The translations under genes and the position numbers were made by a program. 64,000 nucleotides of DNA from Curvularia sp. ZM96. Its lineage: Eukaryota > Ascomycota > Dothideomycetes > Pleosporales > Pleosporaceae. The stretch covers positions 186,001-250,000 of the forward strand of contig JAJGBQ010000007.1 of assembly GCA_022457065.1 (NCBI GenBank), read 5' to 3'. Positions within the stretch are counted from its first letter, which is position 1. Each line of letters starts with the position of its first letter. The notes under the pieces were generated by a model, which saw only the letters and a program-made list of their open reading frames with translations, was not told where the DNA came from and did not search any database. This document shows positions 23,692-36,210 of this stretch, piece by piece.

Positions 23692-25674
23692 ATGGCGACC
23701 GGTATGTGGAGTGTGCCCTCCCGAGCACCCATGCTGATACGGCCCTCTAGTACGAATATGCCTCTGCGGTGACGACGGCGTCGGCAAGAGCTCCATCATC
23801 ACGTCTCTGGTCAAAGATGTCTTCGTCACAGCAAAGATCCAGCCCGTCCTGCCGCAGGTGACGCTGCCGCCCACGCTTGGAACGCCCGACAATGTCACCA
23901 CCACCATCGTCGACACATCCGCCCTTCCCCACGAACGCCATGCCCTCCGCATGGAGCTGCGCAAGTCCAACGTCATCCTGCTCGTCTACTCGGACCACTA
24001 CAGCTATGAGCGCGTCGCCCTCTTCTGGATGCCCTACTTCCGCTCCCTCGGCGTCAATGTGCCCGTCGTGCTCTGCGCAAACAAGTCGGATCTGGCCTCG
24101 AATGGCACAACGTCGCAGGTTGTCGCCGAGGAGATGCTGCCCATCATGAACGAGTTCAAGGAGATTGACTCGTGCATACGCGTCAGTGCAAAGGAGCACC
24201 ACAACATCAACGAGGTCTTCTTCCTCTGCCAAAAGGCCGTCACACATCCCATTGCGCCGCTGTACGACTCCAAGGAGAACATGCTCAAGCCGGCGGCTGT
24301 GTCTGCGCTTCGGCGAATCTTTCACCTGTGTGACACGGACAAGGACGGCTACTGGAACGACCAGGAGATTCACGACTTTCAGATCAAGTGCTTTGAAAAA
24401 CCGCTGGGCGACGACGATTTGGCAAACATCAAAAGGTCCATGGAGCGCTTTGCACCGGGCGCGACGGGCGACAAGGGCATGGATGAGAAGGGCTTCCTGC
24501 TGCTCAACAAAATCTTTGCAGAAAAGGGACGTCACGAAACCATCTGGATTATCCTGAGAAAGTTCCACTACACGGACAGTCTCAGTCTGCAGGACACGTT
24601 TCTGCATCCCAAGTTTGAGGTTCCTCAGTTCTCGTCGGCCGAGTTGAGTCCTTCGGGATATCGCTTCTTTGTCGATCTTTTCCTCAAGTTCGACATGGAC
24701 AACGACGGCGGACTGAATGACCGAGAGCTGGCCAACCTGTTCGCCCCCACGCCGGGCATGCCGCCTTCGTGGGTCGATTCCGCGTTTCCGTCCTGCACGG
24801 TCCGGAACGAGGCGGGTTACATTACACTGCAAGGGTGGCTGGCGCAATGGAGCATGACCACGTTCGAGGAACCCAAGACGACGCTGGCCTACCTCGCCTA
24901 CCTGGGCTTTGAGAGCGGCGAGCGCGGAGGCACGACGAGTGCACTCAAGGTCACCAAAGCGAGGAAGCGGCGGAAGAAGCCCGGGCGTGTCGAGCGCAAT
25001 GTCTTTCTGTGTTACGTACTCGGCTCCAGTGGAAGCGGGAAAAGTTCATTGCTTTCTGCTTTTCTCCAACGCCCCTTCAGCCAGACGTACCACCCGACCA
25101 TCAAGCCCCGCTCAGCCGTCAACAGCGTGGAGCTCAAGGGCGGCAAGCAATGCTACCTCATCTTGGAGGAGCTGGGGGAGCTGGAGCCGGCCATTCTGGA
25201 GAACCAGGCCAAGCTGGATGCGTGCGACTTGCTGTGCTACACATACGACTCGAGCGACCCGACCAGCTTTGCACATGTTGTCGAGTTGCGGAAGAAGTAC
25301 CCTCACCTGAACGAGCTGCCGTCGGTCTACACGGCACTCAAAGCCGACCAAGACAAGACGATGCAGCGGTGCGAGCAACAGCCGGACGAGTACACGAGTG
25401 CGCTGAGAATGGCACCGCCGTTGCACGTGAGCGCAAAGTGGAACAGCATCTCGGAGCTGTTTGTTCATGTAAGCCCCTTTTTTGTGTACGTAAGACGCGG
25501 TAGAAGCTGACAAGTTTGGGGCAGCTGGCTGAGAGCGCAACGCATCCGTCGACGGCGTTTCCGAAGCAGGAAGAAGACGAGTACGACTACCTGAACCTTA
25601 CTCTGGCGCTGGGGGCTGTCACGTGCGCGGTGGCTTCTGCGATTTTTGTGTGGAAGCGCCACAGCAGTTCATGA
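23692..25674 (+). CDS. GEM1: Mitochondrial Rho GTPase Gem1 (Miro)
   Basis: Tail-anchored outer-mitochondrial-membrane GTPase that controls mitochondrial movement, inheritance and ER contacts. Exons 23692-23701 (ten bases), 23751-25468 and 25525-25674, giving 625 residues. The first GTPase has P-loop GDDGVGKS (10-17) and NKSD; two EF-hand pairs show loops DTDKDGYWNDQE and DMDNDGGLNDRE; the second GTPase has GSSGSGKSS. The last exon codes for an acidic linker and a C-terminal membrane helix (LALGAVTCAVASAIFVW) followed by KRHSSS, as expected for the tail anchor. The tiny first exon is supported because MAT-VRICLCG is the usual Miro start. The domain order GTPase-EF-EF-GTPase-TM is complete. Confidence 0.97.
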
Positions 25675-26449
25675 GGGTGGCAGTGTTGTTGAGATGGGCT
25701 TGGGGAGAGTTGGTTTGGAGATGCAGTTGAGATGGAATGTGTTTGCTTCTCTGTACATGATAAGAAAGAATGGTCAGGGTCAAGCTGTGTAGAGAATAGA
25801 TGAGCCGGTGGCCAGCGCGCAATAAGCACAGCCTGTGTCTGGGGGCGGGAAGGTGTTTGTAGAGCAGAAAAAGTAGCGCTGGCGAGGAACCTCACGGCCC
25901 TCTAGCGTACCGGTGTTGTGCAGGCAGCGCAGCGGCCAGGTTGGGCTCAGTGACCGTGTACCGAACAGGCAATTGGGAATATCTTGCGGCGACACGCCCG
26001 CTCGCCCCTCGAAACGCGCATGCAAGGTGACGGGCAGCATGTAGGTATCCATCCAGCTCGGGCGGCGGCTGTTTGGGCAGAGCAAGTGGAGGGCCAAAAG
26101 GAAACGCGCTGGGTGAAGCCCCCTTGCGGCGCCCCGAGTCATGGCTGGCCTCATCGGGTCTTCTCCGCTGAAGACGCCGCGCTTAGCCCAACGCGGCTCT
26201 AGCCTGGGCCTGCCTGACAACTGTGTGTGCACCGGCCTGAGAACCACAACCGCACTGCATTGTCTTGCCCGCTGGTCATGGTCGCTCTCGTTGTATCCTC
26301 TCCCACGCCCGCCGCCCCTGCTCACCCTCGTCCTGTCCGCCGCCCTGCTCGTGGATGCTAAAGCCGCCCCGGCGCTGTCCTGACCAAGCCGCGGCAAGGA
26401 CCCCAGCCCGCCCGTCCATCTCATCTTTGCCCTCCGCATTCCTCGCGAT
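25675..26449. other. Intergenic region between GEM1 and the ZDS1-like gene
   Basis: 775 bp between plus-strand genes; GEM1 3' UTR and the next promoter/5' leader. Long minus-strand frames are GC-rich shadows. No other feature seen. Confidence 0.35.
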
Positions 26450-29336
26450 ATGGTAAGTGTCTCCCGCCCCCTCGCAGAACGTGTCCCCCACCACGCCCGG
26501 CAGAGAGAGGGAATGCAGTCTGGCTCAAGCAGCCGAGGAGACCAAGGTGCAGGTAATAGGAACGAGAACGAGACCAAAGTGTTGCTGCTGTTGCTCCTGC
26601 ATTTCCGGCAAAGGTCCATGCCGCCCATCCAACAACGCCCAGGCTGACCACGTCTTGCACCCCACAGGCAACCAACCGAGCACAAGAACTGGACCGCCTG
26701 TACCAGATGCGAAATCCCCCCCGCCGCGGCCACGCGCCCCAGATTTCCATCAGCGATGACAACCACCACGTCACCGAGGCCATAGGCGACCTCTATGGCG
26801 GAGACAGCGACACCGAGTCCAACCGACGCAGCCTGCGACCCCTCAGCTTCGTGCCCAGCCCCAACGGCGATTCGATCCAGTCGCTCGGTGCTTTTGAGGC
26901 CTTCGACCCTTTCCCAAACTCTCCTCCGGCCAGATCCCCGCTGCGGCCTCCGATGTCTTTTGATCACCCCGCCAACCCGACCAGCCCACAGGATGGTTCC
27001 GATGCGCACCAGACAAAGGCCCCTACCGCGAGAAGCCCTCCCCATAACGGCCAGATGTCTCCCCCGCTGTCCCGCTCCAACTCGGGCACCGCCTCGCACC
27101 AGTTCCCTCTCAACGACCTGGACTACGAATCGAGCCCGGCCGGTCTGGCACAGGAGCTGAGCAACCTGCAGGCGATCCGGCGAATGTCCATGGGCGTCAA
27201 CAGTGCCGACCCGGACCTGCCCTCGTTCCAGTCTGCCAACACGCCCCCATCGCCACCTCCCACATCGGACGAAGACGAGTCGAAGCTCTTTTGGGTCCCC
27301 GCGCGACTGCACCCGGAACTCGCACCCATGGAGTTCAAAACTTTTATCGAGGACAAGATCGACAAGACCAGACGCCGCTCGGGAGATGCCGACTCGCTCA
27401 ACCCGGACAACGCCCTCGGGCGCCAGGGCTCAGGCGCGGGGCTACGGAGAAAGAAGTCGATGCTTTCGCGGCAGATTGACACAGGTATAGGTTACAAGGA
27501 CGGTGCGGAAAGGCTAGAGAGGAAACGCTCTGGCGCAAAGGCCCCCGGAGGTCTGGCTAACCTCCAAGAACTTGAAAACATCCAAGAAGATCCCGTGTCC
27601 ATGATAAGACGCTTGAGCATCGACCACAAGAATGTCGGAGAGGGCGAGATGGGTGAAGATGGAGACTTGCCCATTGTTCCAGGAAGTAAGATAGGCAGCA
27701 TGGGAGGAGCATTGAAGCGATCCACACGTACTACCTACCGACGAGGCAGTCTACGTAAGGGAGGCCCGGCTCTCTCGCGGCGACTGGTCGGCCACCAGAC
27801 AGACACTGAGGAGTCCCCCTCCACCTCACCCGTGCACTCGACCGAAAGTATACCCGAAGTCCCTCCTCTACCTATCTCGCGTGTCCAGTCCGAGCCTGTT
27901 CATTCTGCATTTGAGGGTTCGCACAGCAATTTCTCAAGACCGCAACAGAACCGCTCGCCTCCCAGCACTGCAGAGAGGCCAAGTTCGGCAGACGAAGCTC
28001 CAGGCTCAGCCTCTCCTGAGCCACAATCGTCACCTCAGCCGAGACGCTTTCATTCTAGAATTGCTTCCAATGGTCGCACCACAGCACCCCTGCCAGGGTA
28101 TGTCCCTCCGCCACAACAACAGGTACCTCAGATCATCGAGACTCCCCCGCCACAAGATCAGAGACCGTTCCAACCACCAGAGCGCTCCTCTTCACGCCAA
28201 ATTCCGCCTCCTTCTCAACAACAACCAGCTGGTCCTCGCAGCTATCCCCAGCCGCAGCAATCTCCTTCAAGTCAACAGCGCCAGTCTCCTTCCGCCCGGC
28301 CGAACCGTCATGCCCAGGCTGCTCAAGCCTCTCCTATTAAGCCTTCCCAATCACTCGATGATCTGGTAGGCCATGGTTCGCCCATGCCCGGCACGAGCAA
28401 CCGTGTAGACTCCTTGTCAATCATCCCCAACGCTCCCGAAGACAGGAAGTCGGACAAGAAGTCCAAAGACAAGAAGGAAAGCTCCGAAGGCGGTGTCAGG
28501 AAAACGAGTTGGGGTTGGTTTGGTGGTGACAAGGAGAAGGAAAAGGACAAGGGTGAAAAAGAAAAGGACAAGGACGCTCCCAAAAAGACCAAGAACAAGC
28601 TCAGCAAGCCGCAAGAAAAGGGCCATGACGATACCAGACTTGATTTATTGCAGACATCCATTCAGGGTGGCGGTCGTGGGCGCGAGAGCGTGGTGCTGGA
28701 CCGTGAAAACGTCAAGCTGGAGGAAGAACGCAAAAAGGAGAGCGCCAAGAAAACCTCCAGTGACGGCAAAAAGGAGAAAGAGCCTGGTTTGCTGTCATCC
28801 ATTTTTGGAGGTGGAAAGAAGAAGGGCGAGAAAGAGTCGTCTCATAAGAAGAATGCTTCTCGCGGACTATCACCCGATCCTCCGGTGCGCATTTTGAAGC
28901 CCGACATTGACTACAACTGGACCCGGTTTTCGATTCTCGAGGAGCGTGCCATATACCGCATGGCCCATATCAAGCTTGCGAACCCCCGCCGTGAGCTCTA
29001 TTCGCAAGTTTTGCTCAGCAACTTCATGTACTCGTACCTTGCAAAAGTGCAGCAGATGCATCCGCAAATCTCTATTGGCAACTCCAAGCAGGCCAAGCAG
29101 GCCCAACAGGCTCAGCAGGCTCAGCAGGCAGCGCAACAGAAGAAGGAGCAAGAACAACAACTGCTGCTGCAACAACAACAGCAACAGCAACAGCAGCAAG
29201 CAGCTCCACAGCAAGTCGCTCAGCAGCCCCAGCAAGCCCCCCAGCAATCACAGCCAGAGGAGTTTGCTCAATATCAGCGGTATCAGCAGGTAAATATTCC
29301 TCAATCACATCTCCAAAGCTTAGCTAACAAGTCTGC

Positions 29337-29369
<33 letters not shown>

Positions 29370-29666
29370 TACGAGCAGCAACAGAAGACCCAAGAATGGC
29401 CTAGCGTATTCCAACAACAAGAAAACGGCTTCTCGCCACAGCCCCAGCACAACGGAAATCAACGAGGCGCTGTTCAAACCGCCTCGTACAACCAGAACCC
29501 ACGCGACTCGCATCATTCTAGCTACGGTGCGAATGGTACTAATGGCGGCAGTGGCGGATACAGTGTTGCTAATGCACAGAACTATCTGGGCCAGCCAAGC
29601 AAGGGTGGCTATGATCACTATGCGGAGACTGGCCAAGCCAAGGCGGCTGACGATGATATGTGGTAG
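26450..29666 (+). CDS. Zds1/Zds2-like PP2A-Cdc55 regulator (Zds_C domain)
   Basis: Large, mostly disordered protein of about 983 residues with a C-terminal Zds_C domain (PF08632), the part of yeast Zds1/2 that binds PP2A-Cdc55 and helps mitotic exit. Exon 1 is just the ATG (26450-26452) followed by GTAAGT; exon 2 is 26668-29289 and exon 3 is 29340-29666. The Zds_C core is near residues 746-800: YNWTRFSILEERAIYRMAHI, KLANPRRELYSQVLLSNFMYSYL. Before it lie Ser/Pro-rich and basic KEKEKDKG-type regions; after it comes a Gln-rich tract (about 811-900) that spans the last intron, and the protein ends ADDDMW. Without splicing of 29290-29339 a different tail would result, but the spliced reading keeps Gln-rich coding on both sides, so I prefer it. 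Confidence 0.9.
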
Positions 29667-30305
29667 TCTTTGACTCGGAAGTGATCAGGATTACCTCGTG
29701 GGCGATAATGGTTATTTAGCCTGACCCATGACTGGAACCATACCGGTTTCTTCTTTTCTGATTTTTCTGTATATTCTGTGTACAGTATTATAGTGCGCCT
29801 ACGTTGTGTTGTATTTGTCTAATTTTTCTCATTGTTGCAGTTGCACTGGGTAGCGAAGGGGCGTTGCGGGTTTGGAGCGATGGATGTGTGTCTAGATAGA
29901 TGGGAAACATAAAAAGAGAACCTAGGGAAATGAGAGGGAAACATATTTCAGCGGCTACAAAAGCGCAGGATCATCTAATGTGGTTTATCATGATAATGGA
30001 TTGCGACCTGGAATATATTCTTCTCATACAGCTTGATCGGACTAGTGCTTGCTCGTGGTGATGATGAATTAGCATTTTTCCAAAGCAATAATCAGCGATA
30101 AACAACTCGCCAGTCAAACGTTGACGTCACTCATCTTACCCAACACGACACGGTAATCTGCGTGTTTCTAACGCTGACTACTCTCCATCCCCCGCCAAAT
30201 TTTCCTTTCTTCTTTCAACCCCACCTAGCCGCTAAAACAAACACCCTTTCGAGACAAGGTAGACCAAGAAAAAAGAAGAGGAAGCAAAAGAAAAACAAAA
30301 ACAAA
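29667..30305. other. Intergenic region between the ZDS1-like and cupin genes
   Basis: 639 bp; AT-rich 3' region of the first gene and an A-rich leader directly before the cupin start codon. Nothing else recognised. Confidence 0.35.
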
Positions 30306-31303
30306 ATGTCCAGCATCCCCAACGTCCCCACCAAACTCCACCCCATCTACCCCCCTCCTTCATCTCACCAACCCCCCACCACCGAAGAAGAATCCCACCC
30401 CACGCAATCCCTCATCTCTCACCTCGGCCTCCAACGCCACATCGAAGGCGGCTACTTTGCCGAACTCGATCGGAATCCGCTGTTGATTCCGAACCCTTTT
30501 CTTTCTTCTTCATCTTCTAACGATGAAGAGGAGGGTGATGTCAAAACAGCACAACAACCCCTATCAGGCGATAATAAAGTCCGCAACGCGAGTACGAGTA
30601 TTTATTACCTTCTAACTAAGGCTGAGCCCCAGGGGCATTTTCATAGGAATAGAGGGAGGACGGTGAGTTTATTCCCCTTGATTTCTTAAATTTCCTGTTT
30701 TTTCGTATCTGGGGGGGTTTTTTTTTAAACTCTGTAGGGGAGGGGGGAAGCGGGGGCTGTTGGCGTTGTATGGCAGTATACGTACGACTAAAACGGGAAC
30801 CGATGGAAAAAGAAAGAGTAAAAGACTTGGAATTGAAAAATTAAGGATGATGGAGGCTAAGAAAATGGCGAATATAGATTCATACGCTGATTTCCGGGCG
30901 GGGACGATACGTCCTTATTCATGCGGATGAGGCAGGCGACACCAAGAGGGTCGAGTCGTTTGTTGTAGGCATGGATTTTGCAGCGGGGGAGAAGAGTGTC
31001 TGGGTCGTTGAGGGGGGAAAGTACAAGGCGAGTTTTTTGCTGGATGGGTCTCCGGGGGAGATGTTGTTGATTAGTGAGGTGAGTGTCCCTTTTTTCTTAA
31101 TTCTTCGAGTTTCCTTTCTTGGTAGTACGTAAGGGAAGAAGAAGAAGAGTTTGAGGAGAGGAAAGCTGACTCCGGTTTTATTTTAGACGGTTATCCCTGG
31201 GTTTGAATACTCGGATCACGATTTCTTGACGGAAGAAAAGTTCAGGACGCTTGTTACGCAAGAGCAGGCGGAGGAGTTGAAGTGGTTGGTTAGGAAGACG
31301 TAG
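30306..31303 (+). CDS. Cupin-5 (DUF985) family protein
   Basis: Small single-domain cupin of the YML079W type, function uncertain. Exons 30306-30662, 30878-31078 and 31187-31303, giving 224 residues. The fold is visible as HIEGGYFAELDRN, STSIYYLLTKAEPQGHFHRNRGRT, IHTLISGRGRYVLIHADE, WVVEGGKYKASFLL, and VIPGFEYSDHDFLT; the HFHRNR pair of His belongs to the usual cupin metal/ligand site. The first intron (215 bp) is long for this window and contains G7 and T9 runs; its acceptor was chosen because the junction GRT-IHTL restores the family pattern. An insert rich in Ser/Glu (about 75-100) splits the N-terminal strands. The Gly/Thr-rich active pocket cannot be assigned a substrate from sequence. 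Confidence 0.85.
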
Positions 31304-31556
31304 GGTTAGTAAGAGTTTGACATGGTAGATTGCGAGTATTTCCGAAACATGCAATAGCATTGAAAAGGGTATGTAAAATCGCTGAACGCTGAAAACTGGA
31401 AAGTCAAAAAATGCCACCGATAGTACATGCTTCAACGCGCCATCCAAGTATATCATAACACATAGTCCGCCGTCCAGCTCTTGATACGCCCGAGAGATCT
31501 TGAAAAACACCCTACACTGGCCTGTTAGTCTAACTCTTTACCTGAAACTCCGTCTA

Positions 31557-34260
31557 TCACTGCACTGGCTTGATGCCATTGTACAAGTCATCCAACTTGA
31601 GTTCTCCCACATCGCTCGTCCACTCATGCACTCTTGGCAGCGTAACTCGCCATCCCCTGTCTTCCATCTCGTCCAGCAGTGTAATGGTCTTGCGCTCGGC
31701 GTCGTCCTGGTCAGTAGCGCAGATGAAGAATGTAGTGAGGTAGAACATGACAAAGGGGTATTTGGAGTTCAGAAAGTGCTGGATGTAGTATTGCCATGCG
31801 TTTGCTGACGAGGGGCGGTCGAACGCTGGGAGATGGTCAGTAAAAGTCTAGTCAGAGTAATAGAAAGAGATACTTACGCATGGCGTTCCAACGGTAGACA
31901 TGACCCTCCCATGTGGCAAAGTTGAGTCCAGTCTTACCCAGGCTCTTTATCGCAGGCATGGGCCAGGCACAATAGTGCGTTTGAATCGAGCCTTTTGCCA
32001 TTATCGCATTCGGATGCCTTTTTTTGTAGGCTTGCGCAAAGTCTGAGAGACACGTCTGTGGTGGAAGAGGCAATGATGGTGCCCGCTCGCCTTCGGCTTC
32101 TGTGGCATCGTCTTCGTAGGGAAAGTAGACGTCAGGAGCTCCGTCCGCGCCTTGTATGATAATTGGACGCGTTTGCGGTTCCTCGTACTCTGTGACGAGA
32201 CTGACGATGCCATAGCGCTCCAGGTCTTCTATGACGCGTCGGATGAAGCGATTGTCGTCTCGTGAGATGTTTTGCTGCGTCATCTTTTGCTGCTTGGCGG
32301 CAACAATCTTTGGATCCGGATCATACGTTCGCCATCTGTTTCCTTCGTGTTGAATTTCGCCGGGTGGTGGATAGCGCAATTCGGACGAGCATTCTATCTT
32401 CATCTCTTCAAGGTAGATTTCCTGTGCCGATGAAGGAATCACCTCACGGATGACACGCTTGGCCATCTGCCGAGGTGAAGGATCTCCAGCGAGCATCAGC
32501 AACGTGTCCTGCACGATGTCCAAGAGCCGAAATGGTAGTCCAACCTCGCGGTCGATGATGATGAATTGCCAAGAATCAACAACGATAGGATCGTACATTG
32601 ATGTCTTCCGCATACGGAACTGATTCTTGATCTCCTCGAGCGTAAGTGTAGTGGTGAAGTCGGCTGTATCCAGCTCGTCCAAGTTGGCAGCTGACCGATA
32701 TCGACTGATGAAAAGATCTGGTTCAGTTGGATGAACAGTTGCGTCAGCGTGTGTGCCCTCGTAGACAACGAGATACAGTGATGCAGTCCTCTTGCGAAGT
32801 TCTTCCAAAAACGCCCGAGTCATAGGATGCCCTATGGCCATTTGTCCACACAGATAATTGCGCGATTGCCGTTGGATCCAGACGTTGCCTTCTTGCTTCA
32901 ATCCGATGCTCGATGCAAAATCTCCCTTGTTCGTAGGTATGAAGCCCATGTATACACCAGTTGAGCATTCGCTCAATATGCTGTTGGGGTCGTACCAACG
33001 GTCGTTGTAAAGCTTGAGCATCAGGAGTTTGCATATAGTGGTATAGTCTTCAAAGTTGGAGCATATACTGGCGAGAGTCCGCGGAGTCAGCAGTGTGGGA
33101 AACCATCGATAGCTTTGCGACAGATTAGCGTTATCCTTTGGCATTCGCATTGAACTTACAGAATATCCCAACAAGGCTTCGTCATTCCTAGGCCTTCCGT
33201 GGTGCTGGGTATTGTACCTCCGAGCAGCTGGATCGTCTTTATGTCGCCTCCGGCTAGTGTTTGCGCGCAGATGGCGACGCGAAGATACTGAACCGCATGT
33301 GGACGCCATGCCTTTTCGAAAAAATCGCAGTACATCTCAAGTTGGCTAGCCTGACAGCCAGTGAGGAAGTCATTTATGCTTTGGGACCTTGTCGCATGTT
33401 CTAGTATGGCCGCTTCACTGTCGTTCAAAACCATGATGCGAAACCAGGCCCGAATGATATCTGTACCGGTGTCTGGACCAATATTGTCATTGGTCCCAGG
33501 TGAGTTGAGATAATCATGCGAGTCGTCTAAATCAGGGACAATTTTGTACAACCGGCGTATGATATCGGCGCAAAGATCCTGATAAAAGTGCTTCAGCACA
33601 AGGATAGTTCCGTCATCAGGTAATCCGTCGAGCGAGTTTATGGGTATCCGAGGATCTAACGGTGAACGCAGAATCATGATCCTCTCTCCTTTCTTTTTGG
33701 CGTTTGGATGAGGTGAAGTGGTGTGGATGCCTGGCGTCTCCGGAGTCGGGCCACGATTGAGGTTCGACACTGTTTCATGTCAGCGACAGCTGTCTGAATT
33801 CCGGGTAAGATGCCTTACTCAATAAAGAGTCGGCTAGTTGTCTGACATCGTTCTCCATCTTGTTTATCCATTCGATGTAGTCCTGAAAATCACCGCCGCG
33901 AGGATAGAATCGATCCTGAATTTGTCGCCTGAGGTCGACAGACTGGCGCAATTTGAGGATCTTTTGTTTTCCAGCGTCCAAACCGGCCACTGTGATTCTT
34001 TCTGCATCCATATGAACCTTGTCCCAATGCGCGTTCATCTGTCTCCATTCGTCATGGTGCCGACGACACCAAATATCACCCACACTCGAAGCGAGTGTGA
34101 CCCAGCACGCTCGCCCGTCCGATTCGACAGCCTCACATACGGCTCCAGATGACGTGGGGGAGTCTGGTAGATCGCTCAGAAGTAGCAGACGTCGTGGGCT
34201 GCCCCTGAAGTTGGTAGGCCGTCGTTCCCTGGAGCTGCTAATACGCAGCTGAACAGTCAT
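31557..34260 (-). CDS. Large hypothetical protein, no recognised family
   Basis: I do not recognise this protein. Exons 34260-33819, 33769-33160, 33112-31878 and 31825-31557 have GT/AG borders and join in frame to 851 residues. Near the N-terminus Cys42, Cys52, Cys65 and His68 form a C-x9-C-x12-C-x2-H pattern that could bind zinc (CRRHHDEW). A coiled-coil-like helical part follows (ILKLRQSVDLRRQIQDR...). The central 500 residues look globular and mixed alpha/beta (FISRYRSAANLDELD, WQFIIIDREVGLPFRLLDIVQ), with a late FLNSKYPFVMFYLTTFFICAT hydrophobic stretch that may be a buried strand/helix rather than a membrane span. No signal peptide. Consistent splicing and long open exons argue it is real. 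Confidence 0.75.
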
Positions 34261-36210
34261 GGTTGGAGAGAATCCAATAACCACTTCACCGACAACTCAC
34301 AGGGGGACTCAGAGTATCATGCTATGTAAGGAAAGAGAAAAGAGAAAAGAATGAGAACAACAACATCCGAGGAGCGAGAGAATACGACAAGTCATATCCT
34401 AGCCGTAAGCATGGTTCGGGACGGCTTGTTCGCGAGGCTAGCATGTGGTCCCATGGGGTCAGCGCCACTTTACAGGGTAAATCTCGTCAAACTCAAGACC
34501 ACACGGCAGAAGTTGCGCTCATCCATGCCGTTACGCCTTGTTGAAGACAATGCGATTGGTTGCCTTCGCGAAACCAGATCAAGCACAGGCTATACCTATC
34601 GCTGACCCAGCCTACAGACGATGTGGATACTCAAGGGGGACAGGGGATGGTTGCCATGCGTCTTAAACACGGTAAACCCAACAATGTCTAGCAACAAGTG
34701 TGGACATTCGCGAACTGTTATTAGCCAGAGATCTGCGATATATCAGTAGTTCAGATATAACGGGCGTTACCCAATGGTCGGGTTCAACTAACCGCTCATA
34801 CTAGGGTACCCACTGGCGGCCTTATTTTAGAGGCGGATCAGCCCAGCCCCCTGGTATTACAGTTCAACTGTAGAGGAAAGTCCCAGTCATATTCTTCTTG
34901 TGGACCGCCTCGGATTTCTTTACTTGTTTTGTATGCATGGTGAGCCTTTCGAGTTGCACCCTCGAAGATGGTTGCAGACAGATGTTTAACCACTACCATG
35001 TTCGAGGGTTGTGAAGTCTAAACGGTGTTGTGGTACAGCCACCTCCAACTAAGCAAGCCACCAATGTCTGTCTTGCAACTCATCCATGGGGGCGTGCCGC
35101 TTGCTTGAAACGTCAAGAGAACTTCGGCTAGTGAGCAAACGTGCAGCTTTGCACATGAACGCTATTTCTAAGCCCTGTATTGTGGAAGTCGGAGATGCCC
35201 ATCTTCGCACATCACATGATGATTGGCCGTTTGAAACAAGGCCTAGTTTGCAGGCGTCTACTCAACATGCAGGAGCAGCGGTCACACGCCTACTGAGCGG
35301 CTCGAATAATTCCCTCACCGCCCCTTGGGGCTGATGCAGAATCTCAGGCAGCTCCGGGGTATTCACGATGCTGATGTTTGAAGATTGGTTCCTCTATTCC
35401 GGACCGTTAAGTGCCCTTTCGGGATGTCAAATCAAACGGGCAGCGGCCTTGTTATAGCCATATTATTGTGCAGTTTTCAATGTTAAAAATGTAGAGGGAT
35501 GTCCCTGTGGTGAAGAAAGCTTGGTGGTGCGAAGGTAGAAGCGCAAGATGGAAATGTCGTAAGCGCGCGCGTTCAACCTCTGAGAAACAAGGAGTCGCCA
35601 AAGAGCAAAGAGACGAGGTCGGTCATCAAGTGGCGCTAGTTACTCAATGGCCCGATTGCTCTGCATCCGCTTCGTTTCAGAAGATGCTGACATGCTCTTT
35701 ATGTTGCTGGTGACTGGTAAGATGTCTGGCCTATAGTGGTCGAGGTGGTTGAGAATAGGTCGCAAAGCTTGTCGACAGCAAGTTGGACGTTGAATCGGCC
35801 CTGCAGTAGCCGTTTGAATACGATCGGACGCATCTACATCCACCGTAGTGGTAACTTCGGCGCCGCACACGCGGGTGGAGGCTCCGATATGCAAACATGA
35901 GGCACAGCAGCTATATCCGGTGGGAGATGAGCCGGATTACCCCACATTTCGGAATACCACATTCAGCAAGGTCTTAGGGCCAGCCGAGGTCGAGATGCAC
36001 GATGTTGGAGCTGTCAGCACGGTATTGTGGAAGGCCTTTTCTTTACATGCTTTCTCTCTTACAAAAGAGTTAAAAAATAACCTTCTAAAAGCTCGAAAGC
36101 TGCCCTTGCTATTGTTTTGAGCAATTGTCCTGCCTGTAGCTCCAGTTGAACGCGTCCGCTCCCCCGCATTTCCCCGCGCTCCATTGGCGTCACTTCTTCC
36201 AATCTCCAAA
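34261..36210. other. Long intergenic region, nothing recognised
   Basis: About 1.95 kb between a minus-strand and a plus-strand gene. Short, low-quality frames only; no transposon protein, tRNA or repeat pair was recognised. The final 200 bp are probably the promoter of the transhydrogenase gene. Confidence 0.35.

Noticed and set aside
22648..23728. Several 180-280 codon minus-strand frames over the creC/GEM1 spacer
   Set aside because: They are GC-rich shadows without domain similarity, they overlap creC exon 1, and their composition is low-complexity Ser/Pro/Arg.
23747..24847. 366-codon minus-strand frame opposite GEM1
   Set aside because: It is exactly antisense to well-supported GEM1 coding sequence and resembles no protein.
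25780..27312. 510-codon minus-strand frame
   Set aside because: Antisense to the ZDS1-like coding region and its promoter; Gly/Arg-rich translation typical of a GC-rich shadow.
28907..29308. Poly-Asn/Ser and Leu/Ala-rich frames over the CAG/CAA tract
   Set aside because: Out-of-frame readings of the Gln-rich region of the ZDS1-like gene.
34285..36180. Possible decayed transposon in the long spacer
   Set aside because: No inverted or direct repeat ends, no transposase-like motif, and only short frames were found.
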